Positions 11,407 through 22,747 of a stretch of DNA of 64,000 nt are shown in pieces (position 1 is the first letter of the stretch; each line of letters opens with the position of its first letter). The DNA is from Endothia cerciana. Its lineage: Eukaryota; Ascomycota; Sordariomycetes; Diaporthales; Cryphonectriaceae. The notes under the pieces were generated by a model. The model had not been told where the DNA came from, made no database searches, and saw only the letters and a program-made list of their open reading frames with translations. Both the position numbers and the translations under genes were made by a program. The stretch lies in assembly GCA_026119935.1 (NCBI GenBank), contig JALRMH010000067.1, positions 1 through 64,000 on the forward strand. The letters are read 5' to 3'.

Positions 11407-13589
11407 CTACTCGATGCTCAACCGCGTAATCCCGTCGTTTGTGTCGATCATGCCCTGGAACCCCACCCGCCCCTTGGGGACGCTCGGCCTCTTCTCGCCG
11501 CCCGCATTTCCGCCCGCGCTGCTGTCACTCGGTGTGCCGTTTCCGCTGCCGCCACCCCGGTCCATACTGCCGTTGCTGCCCGGCCGTGGCCCCCACGGCG
11601 CAGGCTGCATGGGGCTCTGCGTGATGGGCGAGCTGTGCACGCTCAAGCCCGGCGAGACCGCCCGCCTCTTGAAGCTGACCGGGTCGAGATCGTCATCGCG
11701 CCTACGCTTGCCCATGTTGAAACGGCGTGTGATCTCGGCTGCCGACGGCGGAGGGTGGTCAGACGGTGGTATGAATGAGCCGCCTTGCTGGGGCGTTTCC
11801 CCGCCCGAGCTGCTCGTGCCCGTCATGGGGAATATGAACCCGTTGTTCCCCGTAGGCCCCGCGTTCAGCGAAGGGGAGTCCATGTTTACGTCGTCCATGC
11901 TCAGCCCAGACGAGGAGCCACGCGGCGGACAGGGTGGGGGCGGTGTCGTCGTGGCCCCCCCTACACTGCTGGTCTCGGAGAAGGTCTCCCAGAACATCCT
12001 TCCCTTGGAGTTCTTCTGCGCCTGCTGCTTGAAGCTGCCCGACAGGCCAAGCGCGTTGTCTACCATCATCGCATCCTCTGACAGCTCCTCTAGCGAGTCC
12101 TGTGCTGGCATGCTGGGGCTCGAGACCGTGGTCGTGGTCACGGAGACAGCTTGGGGCGCCGCGCGGGGCGGCTCGAGGTCAACGTCGCTCTCGCGCACCT
12201 GACGGACGACCTCTGCCTCGCGGCGAAACTCGGACTCGACAGGCGTCCCCTCCTCGGCAAGCGCGAGTCTTACGCGCGCAAAGTTCCTCGACTTGGGCTG
12301 CGACGAAGTTAGCAGACGGGCCAGCCGGCAAGTGAGCAAGAGAGGGATTAGGGAAAATGATCTCCTACGAGTAAGTTGCTTCGCCGCGTAACGGCTCGCC
12401 TCACGACCCTGTTTTGCGGGTCTGCGCCAGGCCCGAGCACGCCGTCGACATTCACCCCCGGCTTGGGGCTGTCCTCACTCTCGCTTCCGGAGATGTTCAG
12501 CTGGTTAGCAGCCCAACTGATGCTCTCGCGCCGGGCATGTGGGGTAGCAATCTCCTTTGCCATGCTGCTGAAGGGAGATATGCTGGCTGGGGGGGATTTG
12601 GAAAGCATCGAGGAGCCCGCGGGCGTGGAGGGGAAGCCCATCCCAAAGGGGCCTCGAGGCTTCTTCTTGAGCGGCTTTCGAGGTCGCTGCCGTTGTTGGA
12701 AAGACCAGAGGCTGTTCATAGCAGGCGAAACGCCCCCGGCCGCGAGGCCCGTCCCCGGCTGAGAACCCGATGAGTCCTTCCTAGCAACCCGGGGCGTCAT
12801 GAGGTAGGGCTCATCCGTATCCTCGTCCATGATGTCGTCCTCGTCAGAACTCGAGGAGGAGTCGGAGATCAGGTTGGCAGCGCTCCCAAGCGAGGTCGAG
12901 ATGTGATGCCGCTCATGGTTGCCCATCACAGACCACAAGGAATTGGACGTTTGTTCAGGGGCGCCGAATTCACCGGCCCTCCTGCCCGGGATATTCAAGC
13001 CCCTGCCGCCAACGGTCGGGGATGCGTCGGGCGAGGCCTGTTCGGCGAGGGTGGTATGGTGCAGGCTCGTGGCGGCGCGGGAGAAGTCGAGGCCTCTAGA
13101 TCTCCGCGGGAGGATGTTGGTGGGGGAGGAGTAAGTCTGGGAGTGGTCGAGTTTCGGCGACAAGGGGATGGTCTTGGGGATGATGGCATTGGGCTGTTGG
13201 GCCGGGGGCGTAGATACGGGCATCTCCAAGAAGAGACCACGCAGGTTGGTAGGGAACTCGGATCGATGAGGCGTAACGGGAGGGGCGGCGGCGTCTGGGT
13301 TCGGGAAGATCGAGGTCGTGACCGACACGGGGTCGCGCATGGGGATGGTGATGCTGCTATCATCTTTGGAGGTCCGGCGGGCGTCGGCTAGGTGTAAGGC
13401 GGGCGGGAACTTCTGAGGCGTGCCACCTCCGTCGGACAGAGATCGCGTCTTCCTGGCTGGAGTCCTCGCTGTCGGCTGGGCGGCGGGGTCCTGAGCCAGT
13501 TCAGGTCCACCGTCGCCCTCATCCGCAACATCCATCACAGCGACCTCATCGTATTCCACATCTGGTGTCCGCAACGGTTGGAATTCCAT
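11407..13589 (-). CDS. Large, mostly disordered conserved fungal protein of unknown function
   Basis: A 703-aa protein from two exons (13589-12369 and 12297-11407) joined across a 71-nt intron with donor GTAGGA and acceptor CGCAG. The whole chain is low-complexity and rich in Ser, Pro and Thr, with a poly-acidic stretch (SSSSDEDDIMDEDTDE) and many S/T-P sites. The one block that looks folded or binding-competent is created by the splice: RRSNLLPKSRNFARVRLAL, followed by AEEGTPVESEFRREAEVVRQV. This block, at about residues 400-440, reads like the family's conserved core. Near the C-terminus a basic patch (FNMGKRRRDDD, FKRRA) could act as a nuclear localisation signal. I expect a nuclear, phospho-regulated adaptor or transcriptional regulator, but no named family is recognised with confidence. 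Confidence 0.72.
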
Positions 13590-15685
13590 GCCGGCTGGGC
13601 CTCCCAGGGGAGGGGAGGGGAGGGGAGGTCAGGCAATGTGAGACAAGGTGAGGCGAGATGGGTCCAAGAGAGCACGGCCGTCATCAAGGCCCAATGCCAG
13701 ACAGCAGGCTATAGGATAGTGTCGTTCAAATGATCGATATTCCAATCAGTCAGCGGCCTCGGTGGCTTCGTGACTGGGGCGGCGCACGGATTGCTTGCGA
13801 AAGAGCGGTCGTCATCAGGAGAAGGTAGTCACACCCAACTGCGCATGACGGGAACGGGTGGCAAGTTGGGTACAGAATCCGGGCTTCACCTCATCATTTG
13901 AAGCTGTCATCAGGCCAAAGTCCAGTTGTTGGTGGGGAGCGGGTGAATCGCACGCAGGTATGGAGTGGACAAGGCTGGCAGTTGGATGTTCCCCGCCGCC
14001 AGGTCACCAAACAGAGGAGGCCATGTACCGGTACCAGTGACGAAGCACTGTTTAGAGTTTAGACGGCCTGAGAAAGCTAGGAGGGTTCCCGCGCCCACCA
14101 ACGACGCAGGTACCGGGGTACATAGTACGCGTTGCTTTGCCGCACGGGTACGGCACCTGGCCCTCATTCCCGAGAGCCTCATCCTAGAGTAGACACATTG
14201 TTGTCCTGCACGGTAGATTTCCACATTCATTAAACGTAGACAAGTGCATCATGATATCAGTGCTGCTGGCTAGAACATTAGTTGCTCCTGTTGCTCCTGT
14301 TGCTCCTGTTGCTCCTGTTGCCCCAGCTGGAGTAACAGATTTCAACAGTGGATTCCTACAAGTGTTTCCCCCCTTTCGACCACTGTTCTTCTCTTTATGT
14401 CTGTTTGTCCTTCTATATACATCACCTGAGGTTGACAAAAAGACCACCAAGAAAGAACCAGAGTCTGGGTTGCGGTCAGGGTCAGTAGTACCTCTCCCCC
14501 TCTATCGACCCTGCCCCCCCCTGCCTTTGCCTCTATCATGTGCTTGTGATCTTCGATAAACCGGGGTGTGAATTATAAAAGCCCAAGAGCCGTAGTGCAT
14601 GATCAAGAGAGCCTGGGGCACCCATCCAGCGTAATATGGAGATTTAGTCAAGATTTGTCAGAGCCTATAGTATAATCTACCTTTCAGGGAACAACAATAA
14701 GATCAGGAGCTTGTTCACTCAGTTTGCTGTATATCAATTCCCCTCGGTAAGGATGTAAACAAGTTGGGACGTTTTTGTCCCCCTCCTCCCCCCCCCCCCC
14801 TTTTCCCTTCTTTCTTTCTTTCTTTTTTTTATTTTTTATTTTTTATTTTTTATTTATTTCCCCCCCGCTTACCCCAAAGATCTCTCTGGCTTAATGTTGC
14901 CATTCCAATCCGAAGCAGCCGTACATACCCGAATGGCCGACCTGGGACTTTGACCGCCTACTGCGATAGGCATATCGATAACAGTTCAGCTCGACCTAAA
15001 TGCCCCGCGGTGGAGGTGAGACCCCTGCAAGAACGGTACCCCGCGGGGCAATTATTGGGAACTTTTGGGGGGTCAGCAGTGCGATCTATGATCTACTACA
15101 AACCCCACGACGTCAATTGACAGGATGGCAAGCTACGTACGGCGTCTACAGCACCCCTCTGGGGTGCTCTGGGGTCCCGCTATGCTTCCGAGGAGATGCT
15201 GTTCCGCTTCTCGACCCGCTCCCGGGCCAGGACCTGGCGTCAGCTCTGGCTGTGGCCGGCCGAGGCGGAGAGGGAACTAGGTACATCATCATGAAGATGG
15301 TGGTGTCCAAGGGTGCCTCCCGCCAGGACTGCCATGAAGAGATCTGAGCCCCTGTGCGGTCCCGGTGGCAAGGTCGAGGCGGCCCTTGCGCCTTATTCCG
15401 AGTACCTCAACCCGGCTAAGACTGCCCAGCTGCACGTCTGATTCATAACTGGTCTCGAAAATTGTCCTATCTGAGGGCGCTGGGGGAGATTTGGCAAGTG
15501 GAGGATGACATATAGCAGGCAGGTTTCAAGACCATATGAGGTAGTCACCGACAGGATATGACAGCGCCTTCGCAAGATATTATTTCCCTCCTCTCATTGA
15601 CGTTGGAATCACCGGACTCTCTATCCCCATCCCATACAGCAAGACGGCTTCGAGGCTAGGACCTCAACCGACCTACCGACCACAC
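13590..15685. other. 2.1 kb intergenic region, no gene seen
   Basis: Begins with a GGGGA/GAGGG run (13606-13628) just upstream of the minus-strand start at 13589, which is probably promoter. It holds the 9-bp repeat at 14281 and a C-run and T/A-rich run at 14789-14862. No coding structure is supported. Confidence 0.5.
14281..14325 (+). repeat. Short tandem 9-bp repeat (GTTGCTCCT)
   Basis: Four exact 9-bp copies and a fifth diverged copy. It is translatable as VAP repeats, but the surrounding open frame has no other protein-like character, so I treat it as non-coding. Confidence 0.85.
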
Positions 15686-17063
15686 CTAGTTTTGGGTCTC
15701 AAAGGCCTTATCAAAGCCGGTCAAGGTGAAGCGGTAGTGGACTTTGTTCTCTTTGACACGTTCCACAGCCTCCTTGCACCCATCCTCGGAGATGTCGATG
15801 GTCTCCACCCACGGCTTGATACCCTTCTCAGCAGCGAGCTTCAACAGGGCATTCATCTCCTCTACACACATCAGGATCATTAGCATGGAACACATGCAAC
15901 TTATGGCGAGGGACGCGGACTCACGGTTGTTGCCTAGATGGCTTCCGGTCAGCTTAGCGGCATTGCCCGCGAACGCCTGAGCCATCATCTCTGGCAGCGG
16001 CTCGTCAGGCAATCCAACCATGTGGAACTGGCCTCCAACCTAACATCATGTCAGCGCAATACGACAATGATGGGGACCGGCCACGCACTCTCAGTGTAGA
16101 CATGTACGTTTTCAGGTCGAACGTGTGTGTCATGTCACTGCAGTTGAGGATGAAATCGAAGGCGAAAGCCCACGGCTGTGCCCAGTCCTTTTCGTTCGTG
16201 ACGATGGCCTCCTTCGCGCCCAGCTTCTTGATGTCCTCGGTCTTGTGGGGCGAGTGCGTAAAGGCATAGACCTCCGCGCCGAGCGCCACGGCCCACTGGA
16301 TGCCCAGATGGCCCAGGCCTCCGATGCCACAGATGGCTACCTTCTTGCCGGGGCCGACCCCGCCCCGCACCAGGGGCGAGTAGGTGGTGATACCGGCGCA
16401 GAGCAGCGGCGCAGCGTCGGACGATTTCAGGGCATCGGGTATCTTGAAGGTGAAGTACTCGTGTGCTCTTATGTAGTTGGCATAGCCGCCGTGGGCCCAG
16501 CTGCCGTCCTCATATTGAGAGTTGTAGGTGTCCTGGACATGATTCGATCAGCGTGGGTGTCCCGCCTGTCGAGAATCGCCGGGGGGGGGGGGTGGGGGGC
16601 AGGCGGGTGAGCCATACAACGAGGTGAGGACAGTAGTTCTCGTTTGCGTTCTTGCACTGTTCACATTTCAGACAGCTCCAGACCTGGGCGCCTACGCCGA
16701 CCCTGTCGCCCTCTTTAATCTCCTTGACGTCCTTTCCGACCTTCACGGCCTTACCGACGACTTCGTGGCCCACGCACAGAGGACCCTCGTAGTCGCCCCA
16801 GCCGCCGGTGATTGTGTGGCTGTAGGACCCGGAGTGTTAACAGCTGAGAGGCGATCCGTACATTACGCGCACCGCCTCGGGCAGTTGTCTTTTCAAAAGC
16901 GCAAGGAGACATACACATCACTACCGCATACGCCACAGCACTCGATCTGCACGTCGATGTCGTTGGGCCCGAACGGTTTTGGCCTCAGCTCGTGCTTCTT
17001 GAACTGGTTCCATGTCTTCGGGCCCGCGACGCAGAAGCCCTCGAAAGTATCCGGATAGCCCAT
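15686..17063 (-). CDS. Zinc-dependent alcohol dehydrogenase, cinnamyl-alcohol/ADH6-type
   Basis: A cytosolic NADP(H)-preferring medium-chain dehydrogenase/reductase, probably reducing aldehydes to alcohols. Start ATG 17063 (MGYPDTFEGFCV). An intron after GSD is removed so that the catalytic region reads GVCGSDVHTITGGWGDYEG with GHEVVGKAV following; these carry the catalytic-zinc Cys and His. The structural zinc loop is CLKCEQCKNANENYC. The Rossmann motif GIGGLGHLGIQWA binds the cofactor. It ends RFTLTGFDKAFETQN with TAG at 15688-15686. Four introns were placed by phase; one (about 16515-16620) carries a G homopolymer. All zinc ligands and the nucleotide motif are present, so the gene looks intact. 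The natural substrate cannot be read from sequence. Confidence 0.9.
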
Positions 17064-18003
17064 CTTGGTGAGGTACGACTCTTGGCTCGTACCGGTAAGC
17101 AGAAAATGAAAAGAGCTTGTGGGAGGTATCAGGGTGAGGGGCTCGAGACAAGTCTGTGCCACCAAATCTACATATTCTTAGTGGACCGCCGCGGAGGTCG
17201 AGCCTTTATATAGCCATGACTGCTGCGCACTCCGCGGTCCCTCGGGATTTGGAATGGCTTCGGGGGTTGATGACGTCGAGATCCGGAACTGCCACTATCC
17301 CATCGTTCCTCCTGGTCGATGTGATAATGCCGTGGGCGCCTCGACGGCTCAGGCCTAGGAGCGGAGGCTAATTGACCAGTGGAAGGGCTGTTCAACGGCG
17401 GCCAATGGGGTTTAGTCGGTTTCTGGATGCCTCAGGAGGCCGACAGAACGGCCCTTTTTTGCTAATCTATGACGATGCAAGACCACCTAGAACCAGACCT
17501 GAAGCGCTACCCACTGTGCCGGTACGGGAAGGCCCCCCCCCCCCCTTCTTTCAAGCTTATCGATGTCACCCGTTGGACGCCGGAATCTGGCGTCTCCGGA
17601 GTAATTGTTCCTGGCATGTGCAGTACACAGAACACTTTGTGACATTGAGTGCTGGCCCAGTACGTGTGATCATGTTCGTTGATGCCGTCCCCCAAGACGA
17701 GACCGCGGTCGAATCTCGGGCGGTGACACGTTGCTCTTCGGGTCTGTTTCAATACGTCAAAGCGGGATAAGTGTCTGGACCTAACCACGAGAACTCCGGT
17801 TCCTCCGGGCATCCGGAAGGAGGGTACCCGATTCTTCCACTCGAGAGGAGACGATTATTCCACGGGAGGGTGCTGAGTAAGAAGCAACGGGCAAGAGACC
17901 ACCGAGTAAAGGGGCAGCGCAAGCAGGAACTTCCATAGACTCGCCTCTGTAACATCCTATTATATCTCTGCCGGTTTACGCTCTCTAATTAGCTGAAAGC
18001 TGC
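17064..18003. other. Intergenic region, no gene seen
   Basis: 5' flank of the alcohol dehydrogenase (a TATATA-like element lies near 17207-17212) and 3' flank of the next minus-strand gene. A C16-17 run lies at about 17526-17543. No gene is supported. Confidence 0.5.
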
Positions 18004-19290
18004 CTAGACAGCGGATGCAGTCGGATACTTCCACGCCAGTATCGATACAACAAGTTGAGCGACCCCGACGATGAAACCCAAAAACCCAAACAATACTGCC
18101 AGGAAAACACCAAAAATTGCCACAGTCAACGCGTTCCTTTCTGACGTATGTCTCTCCATCCACGACATGATTTTGTTTCCCGGGGGGGGGTCTACGGTGA
18201 TGCCTTCCAGGATCCTTAACCTCTCTCCCCAGTAGACATAGTTGAAGTCCGCAGGAAGAACTCGGATGCTCCCATCGTCTATCAAGAGGTTGGGATCAAG
18301 TTTCCGTTTCCTCACGAGTGACTGTGTGAACTTTGCTGACTTTCGGTCCACTGACACGGGAAATAGGATGTAATAGAGCGTAAGAAGCGTCTCTAGGAGC
18401 AGTTGAGGCGGTAAAGAACCGCTACAGGGACAGCATTTCAGCTTTCATCAATACAAAGTGACTAGAGTAGTAATCATAACGTACATCTTGACAGAGTCGC
18501 CGAAATCAGCGTCCAGGGGAAGCTTTCCGGTATGCCATAGCTGGGCTTTAATGAAGGCCGTCTGGTGGAACACCTTTACTGTGGATGTCTGACGATCGTA
18601 TATCAAATGCTGAACTAGGTCGTTCGTCGGGATGAAACGAATTCCGTATCTCGTCCTCAGCTTCCATGCCTTCATCGAACGATTGGAGGGGCCTATGTGA
18701 AACGGACGGGATGTGGTCATTGGGAAAGCACCTCGGAGGAACTCGACGAAATTCTGAGAAGCAGCCCACCTGACCGGAAAAGAACGGTACAGCTGGTAGC
18801 TATCTGAAAAGTCGTCCTTTGACGCGCAGTCGATCATGAAAGCTACCTTGACAGCTATTCTGATAGCGTGCTCCTTTTCTAGCTCCTCGGCGTCTCCAAA
18901 TGCCCGGCGTTGAAATAAACCCTTAGGTATAGTCGCGCTCCGTCTCAAGAGTCGGACCGCCTCGATGATGTCCGAATGAGTCCTGAAAATGGGATCCTGT
19001 ATAGCAACGGAGAAGATGCTTCCTCGGCCAAGCACCGTTGAAGTGTAGAAGCGCATGAATGCGTCAAAATGTACGTGGCTGGCTTTATGAGAATCTGAAT
19101 GGCATAATTCTTTGATTATTTCCTCGCGGTCTGAAGTATTCGGACTGGGGAGTGCCATCATAGAAGGACGATGCTGGAATGGGATGTTCTCTTCGCATAT
19201 GGTCAACAGAAGACGCCTCTGCCGTTCGTACACAAAGCGAAGTTCTAAGTCCTGAACCGATAGAGGTCGCCAGCATCTATGGCCGCAAAG
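18004..19290 (-). CDS. TM-tailed protein of an expanded Pezizomycotina family (unknown function)
   Basis: Two exons are clear: exon B from 18485 upwards and exon C 18421-18004, joined over a 63-nt intron (donor GTACGT, acceptor TGTAG). The junction reads DSVKIGSLPPQLLLETLLTLYYILFPV. The last 40 residues form a membrane hairpin or anchor (AIFGVFLAVLFGFLGFIVG) ending AWKYPTASAV, preceded by WMERHTSERNALTV. This C-terminal arrangement recurs in a large, poorly characterised ascomycete family with many paralogues per genome. The N-terminus is uncertain: the reading frame opens at 19290 (a stop precedes it) with no ATG before 19161, so either translation starts at 19161 (MMALPSPN) or another 5' exon exists. 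A C-run at 18181-18190 is inside codons (DPPPG). No enzymatic motif is seen. Confidence 0.68.
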
Positions 19291-20442
19291 TTATAGCAGA
19301 GGGTGTGTGAACAGATTCTTATGCAGGTAGTAGGCGCTTGCAGATTCGGGGTGGGGACCGAGTGGCTGTGATGAGCCTGCAAGGCAGAGTGCTAGCGCAT
19401 ATTTTGCCTGTGTAACGTGTCGACTTGCATACTTATTTCTGCCTGAGACGTGGGGCCATTTGACACACAGCCTCAGCTGTGGAACGGTTGATACGCTTCT
19501 CCCTCTCTTCCTCAGACACGCGAACCCGAACTTCTATACACTTTCGAGCGATGGTATACACCTACTCACATATGGCGCAACATACCACTAGAATTCCCCT
19601 CATTTTGTGCCAAGGCCAGCTGAGACTCTCTAAGGACTTTCATCAAGGATCCATTCACCTAGGATGTCTACTGTACCGTCTGATGTGGCTGCTGGTACTA
19701 CATCAGCTACAGTGCTGAAAGCTCCACGATTTCGGTAGGCAGGCATACCATCTTCATACTTTCGGAGCTGACCAGACGCCGAGGCAGGTTTCTGAGAAGC
19801 CTCGGTCAGGTTGTTGGAGAGTCCAGCTCTGTGGCATATAACCATACATCCGGGTTACAACCGGCGGCCAGCATACCTTCACAGGGTGTGGGAGGCCTCG
19901 ATGCCTCTCCCACACAAGCTCCAGGAGTTCCTTCAACTCCAGCGTCTTCTTCAACTCAGGTGACCAGTAATCCGCCTTCCACGGCTCCCAACGACAGAGC
20001 CATGATAATTCCCCACATCAAGAAAACCACAGACGTGTTTCCTGATGCCAGTACCAGCATCAGCCAAGCTCACCGAGATAGCTTCCCAGTCCTCAGGGAC
20101 ATATTCCAGCAGAACGTCGGGAGGGCAGTCCTAAGCTCTGTGGCTGTATCACATACATTAGCTACGAACTACGAATGTGTGGTTCTTGCCTGGCGGATGC
20201 CGTTCCGTCAATATTAGCTTTCTGTCCGTTTCAGAAGTTGAAGAATCTGAAATCGCTCTTCGTAAAACCACGCATAAGATCTCAATTCGCGCCAGAAAGC
20301 CCGACCTCGTAATTTGTTCGTTTTGGCCTCTTCTTCTGGGCCCAAACTATTGACTTATTGGCATTTCACAATGTAGCCGTGGTTATACCAGACGATCAAG
20401 AACCAGACGACGTCGTAACCAAGGTAATGGTAGGCCTCTGCC
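19291..20442. other. Probable decayed sequence, no intact gene
   Basis: Fragments of open frame occur on both strands (for example 19831-20217 plus). On the minus strand around 20010-20060 there is a hydrophobic stretch (VVFLMWGIIMALSLGAVEGG) interrupted by stops upstream and downstream. This suggests a relic, but the parent gene cannot be identified. Confidence 0.35.
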
Positions 20443-21714
20443 ATGGGGCCTGCAAACCCTCAGCTGCGAGAATGGGCCTTGGAGGCCAGATCAAAACCAC
20501 CCATAACTCCAAATGCAACACAAAGCGAGTACCGGGACGGGAAGATGGCGTGGAAACAGTATTCCCTCTCATGTTCCGCGATAGTGAAAACGAGTGGCGT
20601 CACGAACCGTGCACGGCTCATCATCTCTACAATCCTGACCTGTTTTGACGCACTTTTGGGCGACTATAGACAGGTTATCTGCCAGACACAGAACGGATGG
20701 AACCTCCTCCAGGGCATTGAGAGAAATACGGCTTCCGAAGCGAGACGCATTGAAGTAGAGATCATGGACATGGTCTGGCGCCTAGCTCTCCAGGCAAGCC
20801 AGTACAACGCGGTGCTTGCCTTTTCAAAGTCATATGTCATGGGGATCATTCTCGCTACTGATGCTCGAGGCAATCATCCCACGCCGGTAACATGGTCACA
20901 GGCAGAGTTACAAGAGCTCCCCACTCCAGACGCATTCACCTCCTTGGCAGAAGCATGGCCATCTTGGAACTCCTTATCCAGACAGATCTTCAGCTTCACC
21001 GAGGCGATTTCCTCCTTGAGAATCACGCCGAGAGGCGTCCTCCCTAGTTAGCTGCGTTAGTAAGGACTGGGCTTCGAGCATCACCTAGAAGCTTGGTCTG
21101 ACGCCTTTGAACACATCCCGTCATCTATATTCAGCGAGGACGTCCCACCAGCGGATAAGGCAGCAGTTGCAATTCTCAAAATGAACCAAGTGTGCGAGCT
21201 CGTGATGTTTCTGATGGCCTTTTCCGACTCTGAACAGCACTGGGACAACTTCCTGCTGCAATTCCGGGCGATTATAGATCTTGGCCGGGAAGTTACAGGC
21301 GATGAGGAACGTTGGGCGGCGGAGGAACGATGCCCTCTTCCCGGGGAGTGTGAGCATCACAAGCAGGCGGAGACCTCCCAGGAACAAGCATACGCAACCC
21401 CCCATCTACGGCCTAGTTTCTGTGCCACTGCTCGGATCATCATGCCGCTCTTCGTCGTGGCGACCAAGTGTCGATACCGGGAGCTCATGTGGCAGGCGAT
21501 AGCGCTGCTGCAGTGCAGTCCAAGGAGGAAGGGATGTTGGATAGTGAGCTGGCTGCCAGAGCTGGCTGCTGGATCGCCGAGGTCGAAAGAGGAAGAAGTG
21601 CTGAGCTCGCCATCGGGAGCGAGTCTGTTAAGGCAGCAACAGGTGGAAGACACTCACCAGACGCACAACTCGGGACTGATTCCAGCCGCAAATCGGGTGG
21701 TGCTTAAGGCCTGA
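20443..21714 (+). pseudogene. C6-type transcription factor (fungal TF domain) pseudogene
   Basis: Only the middle and C-terminal parts of a fungal Zn2Cys6-family regulator are present, in a single frame: segments such as LIISTILTCFDALLGDYRQ and, near the end, IIMPLFVVATKCRYRELMWQ followed by AIALLQCSPRRKGCW. The last two are the signature of the DUF3468/fungal TF domain that follows the zinc cluster. Three in-frame stops (TAG 21049-21051, TAG 21058-21060, TAA 21061-21063) interrupt an otherwise continuous frame that resumes with GLGFEHHLEAWSDAFEHI. No plausible intron removes them (no good donor or acceptor pair, and the gap would be too short). No zinc cluster was found upstream. All three stops could derive from CAG/CAA by C-to-T change, as expected for RIP, but this is inference. 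Confidence 0.75.
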
Positions 21715-22747
21715 TCTTTGACCTCAGGGAGAGGACGGCGTCTGTACAAGTCGGCACGAGTGGTCTAGCGCCTGGGACACCGGATCCCAAGACTCGCACC
21801 ACCAATATGTCATGGTAGCACGCCTGTTTGGAATCTCTTTCACGGTATAACCAGGTATCTGATTAATCATGAGGGATAGACCGCTCTTCAGAATTCAGAT
21901 AATTTACTCTACTCGGTACCTAGGTATTGTCAACCTTGGTTTCGTGTTTCAGGAGGCCGGGATCTGATCTCACGAGAAAGTCGGTCCCAAGGTCAGCCTG
22001 GCATCCTGTCCCACAGTACGTGCTCGTCGAGCCACAATACCAATACTGGTTACAGTCCCCAAAATCCGACCGGCGATTGTCACTGGGCACCGAGGACTCG
22101 GTCTACGACCATGTGCGTAGCCGGTCGGCCTCGGGGTCAATAGCGTAAGACGTCCCCTCGGGAACGCGCGCCACTGGGCTTAACGAGCGGTCCCGTCCGC
22201 TTCGGCTGGGTCAAAACCTTTGGAACATGCCAGCCGACGCTGAATTCTTAGCACTGATATGGGCGGAACCATACCGAGCAGGACCCACACTTTCAACCAC
22301 TGTCGCAGTGTATTCACAAAAGTTGCACACAGAGCCTTGAAGACGGGGTGGTCTCGTTAGCGGTGGCCCCGATAGCTCAGCTGGAATGCCTTCACAGAAT
22401 GTTGTTCCACAGATACTATATAGGGATGATACCTGGGTAGGGCTGCACCACCTAGAGAGCCCGCCCATGTTGGATCCCTAGAACACCCTGGGTACTGTAC
22501 CTTATCACTGATGTATTTGTAAGTGCGCAGAGTTCCCCACCTGACGTCAGCAAGCTCCCATGGCCGTCGGCGGGGACGGTGCAGAGGCAGAAACATCTAA
22601 GGCGTCTTTGTATAACCGAGTACCTGAGTACCCTCGTCCTGCCGCATGCTTGTAGAGGAGAACATTCGCCATCCGTTTCAGAGTGCGCAGGATTGATCTT
22701 CAACTCCCTCACGGCGGCGACCTTTAGTCGATACCACACTGCGGTGA
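21715..22747. other. Intergenic region, no gene seen
   Basis: No convincing ORF or tRNA was found. The right end is the promoter of the glyoxalase gene. Confidence 0.45.

Noticed and set aside
14251..14559. 102-codon ORF with VAPVAPVAP repeat
   Set aside because: Only the 9-bp repeat looks ordered; the rest lacks coding features and has no intron logic.
19630..19954. Minus-strand ORFs near a hydrophobic stretch at about 20010-20060
   Set aside because: Stops interrupt the frame and no family could be named; recorded only as possible decayed sequence.
21740..21800. Second tRNA-like segment (GAGTGGTCTAGCGCC ... CACCACCA)
   Set aside because: No complete cloverleaf could be drawn by eye.
22365..22460. 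tRNA-like D-arm (GCCCCGATAGCTCAGCTGG)
   Set aside because: No matching anticodon or T-arm (GGTTCGANTCC-like) at the proper spacing.
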